From: a virus
DNA: 25,774 nt
Direction: 5' to 3' (one strand)
IMG/VR virus record: IMGVR_UViG_3300032278_000104
Span: 1-25,774 of that record
Made by a program: the position numbers and the translations under genes. Of this stretch, positions 1-4,923 are shown piece after piece; position 1 is the first letter of the stretch; every line of letters starts with the position of its first letter. The notes below the pieces were generated by a model. That model worked only from the letters and a program-made list of their open reading frames with translations. It was not told the DNA's origin and did no database searches.

Positions 1-152
1 ACGTATTTAACTACTTCTTCAAGCTCGTCTAAAGTTTCATTAATCAGCGTTATTTCGTCTGCAAAGCCTCTGTTATTCTTATCTCTACAGTCACGCTGAG
101 CTTTCTTTACAAATCTTTTGATGTATTTTACACCTTTTGATAAATCAGCCAT
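1..152 (-). CDS. Small hypothetical protein, 3' end cut by window edge
   Basis: An open frame reads leftward from an ATG at 152 to the window edge without a stop, giving about 50 residues. It begins MADLSKGVKYIKRF and is rich in Lys, Asp and Glu, with no membrane segment. A GAAAGG ribosome-binding site lies 8 nt upstream of the start (161-166 on the plus strand), resembling the one before the 132-aa gene further right. It is the most downstream visible gene of the leftward cluster, separated from the kinase-like gene by about 100 nt that hold a hairpin. I do not recognise a family. Confidence 0.6.
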   Translation of the reverse strand, partial: MADLSKGVKYIKRFVKKAQRDCRDKNNRGFADEITLINETLDELEEVVKY

Positions 153-179
153 GTTACTATCCTTTCATAAAACGATACA

Positions 180-219
180 ACAGACAGTGACATAGATCAC
201 ATCTACATCACTTGTCTGT
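180..219. repeat. Intergenic stem-loop
   Basis: ACAGACA (180-186) pairs with TGTCTGT (213-219) and GTGA (187-190) with TCAC (208-211), with one bulged T at 212. After a 2x2 mismatch, TAGAT (193-197) pairs with ATCTA (201-205) around a CAC loop. About 16 pairs form in total. There is no U-tract on either side, so it is not a standard intrinsic terminator. RNA processing, an operator or attenuation are possible. It sits between two leftward genes, immediately after the stop of a 10-codon reading frame. Confidence 0.6.
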
Positions 220-251
220 CACATCTTGGATTTAGTCATTAAGCCATTCAT
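219..251 (-). CDS. Possible 10-residue leader peptide
   Basis: Directly after the stop of the kinase-like gene, the minus strand reads TAGGAGGACATG: a near-perfect Shine-Dalgarno sequence in front of an ATG at 251. This frame encodes MNGLMTKSKM and stops at 219. The hairpin at 180-219 follows immediately and the next leftward gene starts at 152. The arrangement (strong SD, short peptide, stem-loop, gene) resembles a translated leader. A 10-codon frame can easily arise by chance, so this is a weak call. Confidence 0.2.
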   Translation of the reverse strand: MNGLMTKSKM

Positions 252-257
252 GTCCTC

Positions 258-761
258 CTATGAAATGTACTTCTGCCACCAATCCGACTCAATTGGTAAC
301 AATTCTACGTTAAAATCTTCATACATCCTGTCAATTGTTGATCCTGGTACATCATGAATATCAGATGAACCATGACGATTCTCGACAATTAATGAATGAA
401 CATTATAACAGTAGTTACTAGCCATATTGTAATAGGGCGCAAGTTCCCAGGCTTTTACAAATGTATTGTGAACAACAATAACTGGTACATCACGTAACAT
501 TGCACCTTTTACTTCATTTTGGCACTCTGCATGGCAGTCTGCAACACGATGTGGTAGGTAATTGTAATTACCTATTTCATCAACCATACCATCATCTGCG
601 CAAATTGTTAGAATGTTAGTACCCATACTAGAACCTGCAATTAATTGAGATACTGTAGTTTTACCTGCACCTGGAAGACCACGCAATAGAAATAGATTCG
701 AATCATGAGGTTTGAATACCTCTTGGGCAAGTGCCTTCTTACCATTTTCGTATCTTATCAC
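258..761 (-). CDS. P-loop polynucleotide-kinase-like protein (N4BP2/AAA_33-type)
   Basis: A 167-aa P-loop kinase candidate. The Walker A motif GLPGAGKTT lies at residues 28-36. Next come ICADDGM (about 54-59, the acidic pair typical of this group), HAEC (77-80) and the hydrophobic strand and helix VIVVHNTFVKAWE (94-106), followed by a PYYNMA segment. This order matches small NTP-binding proteins related to the N4BP2 and polynucleotide 5'-kinase families, which phosphorylate nucleic-acid ends or small molecules. The substrate cannot be read from the sequence. The start is GTG at 761, preceded by AAGGAGG with a 7-nt spacer, and overlaps the stop of the upstream 54-aa gene by GTGA, implying translational coupling. 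Nucleic-acid repair or nucleotide metabolism is the likely role. Confidence 0.8.
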   Translation of the reverse strand: MIRYENGKKALAQEVFKPHDSNLFLLRGLPGAGKTTVSQLIAGSSMGTNILTICADDGMVDEIGNYNYLPHRVADCHAECQNEVKGAMLRDVPVIVVHNTFVKAWELAPYYNMASNYCYNVHSLIVENRHGSSDIHDVPGSTIDRMYEDFNVELLPIESDWWQKYIS

Positions 762-922
762 GAGTTAGCCTCCTTGTAGTGCTTATAACAAAGCTTAGGA
801 AGAACCTTTTTAATGTGTATAAGTTTCTTCTTTATCCTTGTTATGCAACCATCAATAGAGCACACTATAGAAGATAGTTCTTTATAATCATGCTTAGATG
901 GTGTCATTCCCTTTGTATGCAT
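758..922 (-). CDS. Small basic hypothetical protein (54 aa), coupled to kinase-like gene
   Basis: An ATG at 922 opens a 54-codon frame beginning MHTKGMTPSKHDYKE and ending KHYKEANS. An AGGAAAAGG purine-rich site lies upstream. It is Lys-rich with a predicted central helix and has three Cys. The stop overlaps the GTG of the kinase-like gene in GTGA, and that gene's AAGGAGG site is encoded in its last codons, a typical operon arrangement that supports its reality. No family recognised. The plus strand inside this gene contains ACACTATAGAAGA, which matches the SP6 RNA polymerase promoter core. Confidence 0.6.
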   Translation of the reverse strand: MHTKGMTPSKHDYKELSSIVCSIDGCITRIKKKLIHIKKVLPKLCYKHYKEANS

Positions 923-1057
923 TAGTAGCCTTTTCCTTTCTATACACTCTAGAGAAGAGTGATTAATTAAGCGGGTTTACTATGTTAGCTAAGGAAGGAT
1001 CGAAAGTACCACAGGAATACACCCATAGTACTTTCAATCGTTCAAAGGTAAGAACTA
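923..1057. promoter_or_regulatory. Leader region between leftward genes, with two stem-loops
   Basis: A gene-free stretch. CACTCT (945-950) pairs with AGAGTG (956-961) around AGAGA. A longer stem pairs 998-1009 with 1028-1039: 12 pairs with one mismatch, core GAAAGTAC/GTACTTTC, 18-nt loop. TTAGCTAA (985-992) and CCCATAGT (1022-1029) both recur in the next leader (1472-1479 and 1503-1510), suggesting shared control of the leftward genes. No convincing sigma70 promoter or U-tract terminator was found. Confidence 0.45.
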
Positions 1058-1456
1058 TTATGAGGTAACAGATCCTACAAGAGCAGAGACCAGGCTGGCA
1101 CCAGAGATACCGTTGCGCATGTACTTACTCAAACCAACTTTATACTGCAACTTACCATTGTATGTCTTAGGTTGTTCGTCATAATAGACGTTACCTTCCC
1201 AAGCATCCAGTTGATCATGATTCACAAAGACATCCTTGAGTTCCTCAAGTGCTACCTTACAGTTCTCACGTTCAACTAGGGTATCAACAAACAATGATAC
1301 ACCTGTGGCACTAGAACATGCTTCGATTATCTCAGCATCTGTTGCACCATCGACTAGTTGGACGTTGTCATATGTAATAGCACCACCTTTCGGATCTATT
1401 GTGCCTATTGCAAAGACCATTGACTTCATACAGTTCGTTAGTATGTCATATTTCAT
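1058..1456 (-). CDS. Hypothetical protein (132 aa)
   Basis: A 132-aa leftward frame with ATG at 1456, preceded by GAAAGGAT at a normal spacing. The protein is soluble and mixed alpha/beta, without a signal peptide or membrane segment. Features include an acidic helix near residues 40-75 and a C-terminal Gly/Ser-rich tail ending GSVTS. I recognise no family or catalytic motif. It is the first gene of the leftward cluster, immediately beside the divergent control region, a position where many phages keep early or accessory genes. The opposite-strand frame over the same DNA lacks a plausible ribosome-binding site and is treated as a shadow. Confidence 0.65.
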   Translation of the reverse strand: MKYDILTNCMKSMVFAIGTIDPKGGAITYDNVQLVDGATDAEIIEACSSATGVSLFVDTLVERENCKVALEELKDVFVNHDQLDAWEGNVYYDEQPKTYNGKLQYKVGLSKYMRNGISGASLVSALVGSVTS

Positions 1457-1687
1457 TATAACATCCTTTCGTTAGCTAACTGATTATCTATGAGATTCGT
1501 TTCCCATAGTGGTTAGCAGGGGTACGACGAATAGTATGTTCCGAATCACCTCGAAATTCAACCAAATAAGAGATTCGGAACGTACTATTGGGCGGGGTGG
1601 GTGAGTGATATATCACGTACATGCATTCGTGATAAATTTTTAAGAATTTATCTTTCTCTGTAGTCTATTTTTAGTGTAATTTGCATT
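1457..1687. promoter_or_regulatory. Divergent control region with several inverted repeats
   Basis: This gene-free segment separates leftward from rightward genes and is the natural place for promoters of both. It holds the palindrome GTTAGCTAAC (1471-1480), an 18-bp-arm inverted repeat (1530-1547/1572-1589), the perfect palindrome GTGATATATCAC (1605-1616), a TATCACG/CGTGATA pair (1611-1617/1628-1634) and GATAAATT/AATTTATC (1631-1638/1645-1652). The part after 1610 is strongly AT-rich. No confident -35/-10 pair was found. Operators, promoters or a replication origin are all possible. Confidence 0.55.
1530..1589 (+). repeat. Long inverted repeat (18-bp arms, 24-nt loop)
   Basis: The left arm 1530-1547 (AATAGTATGTTCCGAATC) is complementary to the right arm 1572-1589 except for one position, T1537 against G1582. 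That position is a U-G wobble in a plus-strand RNA but an A-C mismatch in a minus-strand RNA, so any RNA function fits rightward transcription better. No U-tract follows; the next bases are GGCGGGGTGGG. Confidence 0.75.
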
Positions 1688-1858
1688 ATGTCTAGACGAC
1701 ATCCTAATGACATTGAACAAAAGTGGGGTAAACGCGTTTATAGAGTCATCAGGACAGAGAAGAAAGACAAGATGTTAATTGCAGTATGGATTATAGCTAT
1801 TTCAATGGCAGTGAATACGTGTTTCAATGTCTATTATGCTGTTATCTGCAATTTATAA
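1688..1858 (+). CDS. Small single-pass membrane protein (56 aa)
   Basis: An ATG at 1688 opens 56 codons. The N-terminal half is hydrophilic and basic (MSRRHPNDIEQKWGKR...). The C-terminal half, about residues 29-54, is a hydrophobic membrane segment containing LIAVWIIAISMAV. Positive charges before the segment suggest a cytoplasmic N-terminus. No clear Shine-Dalgarno sequence precedes the ATG, which weakens the start call. It is the first rightward gene after the divergent region and no better frame covers this DNA. A lysis- or exclusion-related role is conceivable, but the function is unknown. Confidence 0.5.
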   Translation: MSRRHPNDIEQKWGKRVYRVIRTEKKDKMLIAVWIIAISMAVNTCFNVYYAVICNL

Positions 1859-1859
1859 T

Positions 1860-1949
1860 ATGATCTGCATAGATTTAGGATGGATTCTAATAGGGTCAGC
1901 GTCTGTTTTAATTGCGATAGCGTACTACTTGGCTTTAATCGGAGAGTGA
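1860..1949 (+). CDS. Possible 29-aa membrane peptide
   Basis: One base after the stop of the 56-aa gene, an ATG at 1860 opens a 29-codon frame. Almost all of it is one hydrophobic segment (WILIGSASVLIAIAYYLALIG). It overlaps the start of the 130-aa frame in another register. There is no ribosome-binding site, so translation would rely on reinitiation after the upstream stop. The hydrophobicity is suggestive, but the frame is short. Confidence 0.3.
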   Translation: MICIDLGWILIGSASVLIAIAYYLALIGE

Positions 1950-2272
1950 CTAATAGTACTACTATAGGAGGACTTATAAGGAGAGTACTCCTTAACTTAT
2001 TCTTCTTTAGGAAGAATAAGACTAGTGTTAGTAGTACTGGTAGTAGTACTAGTATAGAGGAAACATGGCGTGAGCCAATTATATTTAAAAAGAGTGGTGA
2101 TATCGGTCACCGTTTCTTCAGTCAGGATATTGCAGAGGTTAGTAGAGAGTATGATGATAATGCCTTTTATGATGATCTTGACAAACTTGATACGATCGAT
2201 ATACCGCCTGATTATGAACTTGTAGAGGTTGAATGGACATCCTTAGAAGAAAGCACCTCAGAAACAGATTAA
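1880..2272 (+). CDS. Hypothetical acidic protein (130 aa), start uncertain
   Basis: A 130-codon frame with a basic and hydrophobic N-terminal part (LIRRVLLNLFFFRKN, about residues 32-46), a Ser/Thr-rich linker (about 48-60) and an acidic C-terminal half (many Asp/Glu, from about 88 to the end). The C-terminal half looks like real protein. The ATG at 1880 lacks a properly spaced ribosome-binding site, and no ATG, GTG or TTG occurs in frame after the GTG at 1946. The N-terminal half overlaps the 29-aa membrane ORF, two T7-like promoter sequences and strong hairpins. The start may be wrong, or the frame may be entered by frameshift from the membrane ORF. No family recognised. Confidence 0.45.
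   Translation: MDSNRVSVCFNCDSVLLGFNRRVTNSTTIGGLIRRVLLNLFFFRKNKTSVSSTGSSTSIEETWREPIIFKKSGDIGHRFFSQDIAEVSREYDDNAFYDDLDKLDTIDIPPDYELVEVEWTSLEESTSETD
1951..1972 (+). promoter_or_regulatory. T7-type RNA polymerase promoter-like sequence
   Basis: TAATAGTACTACTATAGGAG at 1951-1970 resembles the T7 class III promoter TAATACGACTCACTATAGGG. TAATA, the ACT and the ACTATAGG core match if one base is gapped. The predicted start would be G1967, giving an RNA that begins GGAGGA and runs into two hairpins. It lies inside a predicted coding frame rich in AGT/ACT codons, so chance or codon bias could produce it. A related copy lies 90 bp downstream. Confidence 0.3.
1977..2020 (+). repeat. Two tandem perfect RNA hairpins
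   Basis: TAAGGAG (1977-1983) pairs with CTCCTTA (1988-1994) around an AGTA loop. One base later CTTATTCTTC (1996-2005) pairs perfectly over 10 bp with GAAGAATAAG (2011-2020) around TTTAG. Neither is followed by a U-tract. Back-to-back stems of this kind fit RNase III-type processing or 5'-end stabilisation better than termination. The first stem also buries an AAGGAG Shine-Dalgarno-like sequence. Confidence 0.6.
2041..2062 (+). promoter_or_regulatory. Second T7-type promoter-like sequence
   Basis: TAGTAGTACTAGTATAGAGG at 2041-2060 differs from the 1951 copy at only a few positions and keeps the TAGTACTA-TATAG spacing. It lies exactly 90 bp (30 codons) downstream, so it could instead be a repeated Ser/Thr coding motif. 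A GAGGAAACATG follows, but that ATG frame stops after two codons. Confidence 0.2.
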
Positions 2273-3012
2273 CCAAAGGATCGAAGAGGGAGTATTATGA
2301 GCGAGAATACAAAGTCTACAGAAGAGAAGAAGCCGTCGAAAGCGGTGTTCAGTTCGTCGATTGGCGTAAAGTGGACAAAGGTGGGTGGGGACTCACAGAC
2401 GACGGATGGGTCGCAGAATGCACCAAAAGAAGATTCTACAAGAAGAAAACCAACCTAGTATTCTCTTTTGGACAGGCTTGGTATAACCCAAAGACAGGGA
2501 ATGGGAAGTGTGAGTACGAACCGCATCGTCTTACTGGTTCATATACCATGGTTTCACCTAAAACACCGTGGGAAACAAAAAAGGGTAAGAAGAAGTATAA
2601 AGACTTTGTAAAGGTATATGTTGCGCAGTATTTACAGGGCAATGTTGATTACAAGATACTTGGTCAAGTCTTCGGTGATAGTCAGAATCACGAGATAAAA
2701 GCCAGGTTACTGCTAAAAAAGGGGTATGTGAAAGAAATGATCGATGAAGAATTAAAGAAAGTATTTGATGAGAAGGGTATAACTGAAGGTACTGTCATAG
2801 AAATGATACAAAATGCACACGATGTAGCAGCGGATAAGAAAGATCCCAGCAATATGTTGCGTGCAGCAGAGAATTTTGTGAAGATTTTTGGGATGGACAC
2901 TAAAAAGGCAGTGCCAGAGGCTATGGATTCGGATTTTGTAGCATTGGAGAGTATACAATCTGCCATTTTGTTAGATGAACCCCCTAAAAAGTTGGAAAAA
3001 CCCAAAAAATGA
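2233..3012 (+). CDS. Putative terminase small subunit
   Basis: A 259-aa protein directly upstream of the large terminase, the usual place for the small subunit that recognises phage DNA at the start of packaging. The N-terminal third is strongly basic. A GGWGLTDDGWVAEC segment (about residues 50-63) resembles a GDW-TDDG-VAEC pattern I recall from phage small-terminase-like proteins. The C-terminal half (about 130-225) is helical and charged, and the end is Lys/Pro-rich. The ATG at 2233 follows AGAGGTTGA and overlaps the upstream frame by 40 nt. A different frame at 2297-2458 has a good start signal inside this gene. The assignment rests mainly on position and composition; a separate DNA-binding protein is the alternative. 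Confidence 0.6.
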   Translation: MDILRRKHLRNRLTKGSKREYYEREYKVYRREEAVESGVQFVDWRKVDKGGWGLTDDGWVAECTKRRFYKKKTNLVFSFGQAWYNPKTGNGKCEYEPHRLTGSYTMVSPKTPWETKKGKKKYKDFVKVYVAQYLQGNVDYKILGQVFGDSQNHEIKARLLLKKGYVKEMIDEELKKVFDEKGITEGTVIEMIQNAHDVAADKKDPSNMLRAAENFVKIFGMDTKKAVPEAMDSDFVALESIQSAILLDEPPKKLEKPKK

Positions 3013-3182
3013 CTAAAGAAGAGTTAGAACAGCGTATAATTAACCTTGAAGCCAAGTTTATGGGACAGATAGCTGGTTTAAAGGGAGATGTCAAGGATAA
3101 GAACCTTTTAGTGAACGATAGGATCACTGAAGCTTTCTTTATTATTGAAGAAATGGCGAAAAAGTGTGACTGCTGTAGATAA
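3009..3182 (+). CDS. Small coiled-coil protein (57 aa) between terminase subunits
   Basis: An ATG at 3009 overlaps the upstream TGA in ATGA, so translation is probably coupled. The 57 residues begin MTKEELEQRIINLEAKF, a heptad-like amphipathic helix. They end with a cysteine cluster, CDCCR, which could bind metal or form disulfides. The last 38 nt overlap the start of the large terminase in another frame. No upstream SD is seen apart from the coupling. The role is unknown; a packaging cofactor is a guess from position. Confidence 0.5.
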   Translation: MTKEELEQRIINLEAKFMGQIAGLKGDVKDKNLLVNDRITEAFFIIEEMAKKCDCCR

Positions 3183-4671
3183 TCCCTTAAGAAACAGTAT
3201 TCTTAGTACTTTAAAGACGGATGTACTGAAATTCGGTAAAGTTACTATGCCAAATATGTTCACTGCGCCATCTCCTGATTTCCACAAGGAGTTAGCTGAG
3301 GTATATTTAGATAAGAATGTAAGGAGAATGAATGTTATAGCCCCTCGTGGGCATGCGAAGTCTTCCATAGGGGCTTGTGTCATGCCATTGCATCACATAC
3401 TCTTCGACGAGGGGCAAAAATTCGTTGTATTGTCATCAAAGACACAAGGGCACGCCATTGATTTATTACAGACGATCAAAGATGTCCTGGACTATTCTAT
3501 GGAGTTCAGATCAATCTTTGGTTATTGGGGTCAGCACTCTGCGAAGGGTTGGACAAAGGATAGAGTAATATTGAAGGATAATACCATCATACTCTGTAAG
3601 GGCACTGGTCAGCAGGTCCGTGGCTTGAAACACGGTAACCAGCGCCCAACCTTTTTTGTTTTAGATGATCCAGAGGATGAAAACAACACAAAAACCAAGG
3701 AATCAATGGAATGGAACCTTCGTTGGATGTTACAGGGTTGTGATCCATCATTAGATGCTAAAAGAGGACGAATACTGGTTATTGGGACTCCGCAGCATGA
3801 GAATTGTATGATCGAGACGCTCTCGGATATGAAGGGGTGGAGTACATTACGTTACAAAGCATTGAATGATGACGGCACCAGGGCACTATGGCCTGAGTTA
3901 TGGGATGTAGAAGCTTTAAAAACTAAAAAGGAAGAATTGGAGTCAATTAATAGATTATCTGTTTTTTACAGGGAATACCAGTGTGAAGTGGTAGGCGATG
4001 AGGATCAATTGTTCAAAGACGAATATATCCAATACTATGATGGTTTCGTAGAAACTCAGTATGATGATGAGATCGCTATTTTAAATATGACCGAGTTAAA
4101 TGGCGTTAAGTACGAAGAACCAAAGCAAATACCCGTATATATCTTTATGGGCGTTGATCCCGCCTCATCTACTAAGCAGACAGCTGATTATTCAACAATT
4201 GTTCCAATAGCAGTAGATCACAAGGATAATAGGTATGTATTACCATATTATCGTAAGCACTCCAAGCCTATGGAGTTGGCACAGGCTATTTTAGATTACC
4301 ATAAGAAATATAACCCAAGAAGGACACATATTGAGTCAGTTGGGTATCAGGAGATGCTTAGAGATTATTTACGTAACCAGGATAGGTATATACCAGGTTT
4401 AGAGAAGAAGATAAACCCTCGGACACAGAAAAGCTACAGATTAGAGACTATGGAGCCTTATTTCTATAAAAGGAAGGTTCATATCACAAAACGCATGGAT
4501 TCTATGCGCGGTGAGCTGCTGATGTATCCTAGAGGCAAACATGATGATTTACTCGATGGAGTATATTATGCTATGTTAAATCTCTATAAGCCATACGTAG
4601 AGACTTTCGAAATAGATAAGGAGCAGAGTAAGCGTCACACCTCGAGGGATTATGATTGGAAAATCTTATGA
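3145..4671 (+). CDS. terL: Terminase large subunit (ATPase-nuclease)
   Basis: A 508-aa packaging motor that pumps DNA into the prohead through the portal and cuts genome-length units. ATPase domain: Walker A APRGHAKSS (66-74), Walker B FFVLDDPED (170-178) and the coupling motif IGTP (213-216). RNase H-like nuclease domain: GVDPAS with Asp338 (336-341), D348, HIESVG with Glu397 (395-400) and KHDDLLDG (465-472). These are the expected acidic metal ligands in the expected order, and the length is normal. The first in-frame start is TTG at 3145, with GTG at 3166 as an alternative; neither has a clear SD, and both lie inside the overlapping 57-aa gene, suggesting coupled initiation. An ATG only appears at residue 35. 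Confidence 0.93.
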   Translation: MKKWRKSVTAVDNPLRNSILSTLKTDVLKFGKVTMPNMFTAPSPDFHKELAEVYLDKNVRRMNVIAPRGHAKSSIGACVMPLHHILFDEGQKFVVLSSKTQGHAIDLLQTIKDVLDYSMEFRSIFGYWGQHSAKGWTKDRVILKDNTIILCKGTGQQVRGLKHGNQRPTFFVLDDPEDENNTKTKESMEWNLRWMLQGCDPSLDAKRGRILVIGTPQHENCMIETLSDMKGWSTLRYKALNDDGTRALWPELWDVEALKTKKEELESINRLSVFYREYQCEVVGDEDQLFKDEYIQYYDGFVETQYDDEIAILNMTELNGVKYEEPKQIPVYIFMGVDPASSTKQTADYSTIVPIAVDHKDNRYVLPYYRKHSKPMELAQAILDYHKKYNPRRTHIESVGYQEMLRDYLRNQDRYIPGLEKKINPRTQKSYRLETMEPYFYKRKVHITKRMDSMRGELLMYPRGKHDDLLDGVYYAMLNLYKPYVETFEIDKEQSKRHTSRDYDWKIL

Positions 4672-4813
4672 GAAGAAATTAACTGCACTTTTAGTAAAAA
4701 TTAAAGAATTAATGGATCAAGATGAATCCTGTGAAATTAGGATACGTTTAGTAAAAGGGAACTTATCAAGCAAGATAGACGTTGTAAATACTAGTTTTAT
4801 TGATGTAACTTAG
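4652..4813 (+). CDS. Small hypothetical protein (53 aa)
   Basis: An ATG at 4652, preceded by GAGGGATT, opens a 53-codon frame that overlaps the terminase end by 20 nt. It starts MIGKSYEKKLTALLVKIKEL, a likely amphipathic helix, followed by a short beta-like segment (CEIRIRLVKGN). There is no membrane segment. The good start signal and the typical operon overlap support a real gene. Function unknown. Its TAG is followed directly by the tandem repeat at 4814. Confidence 0.55.
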   Translation: MIGKSYEKKLTALLVKIKELMDQDESCEIRIRLVKGNLSSKIDVVNTSFIDVT

Positions 4814-4904
4814 TAATAGCGAGACCACCTCCTAGAGAGACGCTTGCTGAATAAATAACTAATAGGGGACCACCTCTAAATGAGACGCCTCATGAGAGAA
4901 TAAC
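4814..4904 (+). repeat. Diverged tandem ~46-nt direct repeat
   Basis: Copy 1 spans 4814-4859 and copy 2 4860-4904, with no gap. Both begin TAATAG, share GACCACCTC, a central TA and GAGACGC, and end AATAAC. By eye the identity is about 70% with three single-base gaps. The block is non-coding and lies between the 53-aa gene and the portal. The end of copy 2 forms the left part of the terminator that follows. Confidence 0.7.
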
Positions 4905-4923
4905 TTTCGTGGGGCTTTTTTTT
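4887..4923 (+). terminator. Intrinsic terminator abutting the portal start codon
   Basis: GCCTCATGAGAG (4887-4898) pairs along its full 12 nt with CTTTCGTGGGGC (4904-4915), including three G-U pairs, around an AATAA loop. Eight T residues follow at 4916-4923. This is a textbook rho-independent structure. The next base is the A of the portal ATG at 4924, and the right arm contains the only SD-like sequence (GGGG, 4911-4914). Termination and portal translation are therefore physically linked, either as an attenuator or as a boundary between packaging and head transcripts. Confidence 0.8.

Noticed and set aside
1236-1475. 79-aa plus-strand frame opposite the 132-aa gene
   Set aside because: No SD, low-complexity Ser/Thr start, and the minus-strand gene has a good start signal and balanced composition.
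4814-4915. tRNA or tmRNA-like gene
   Set aside because: The stems seen fit a terminator and diverged repeats; no cloverleaf, T-loop (GTTCRA) or CCA end could be drawn.
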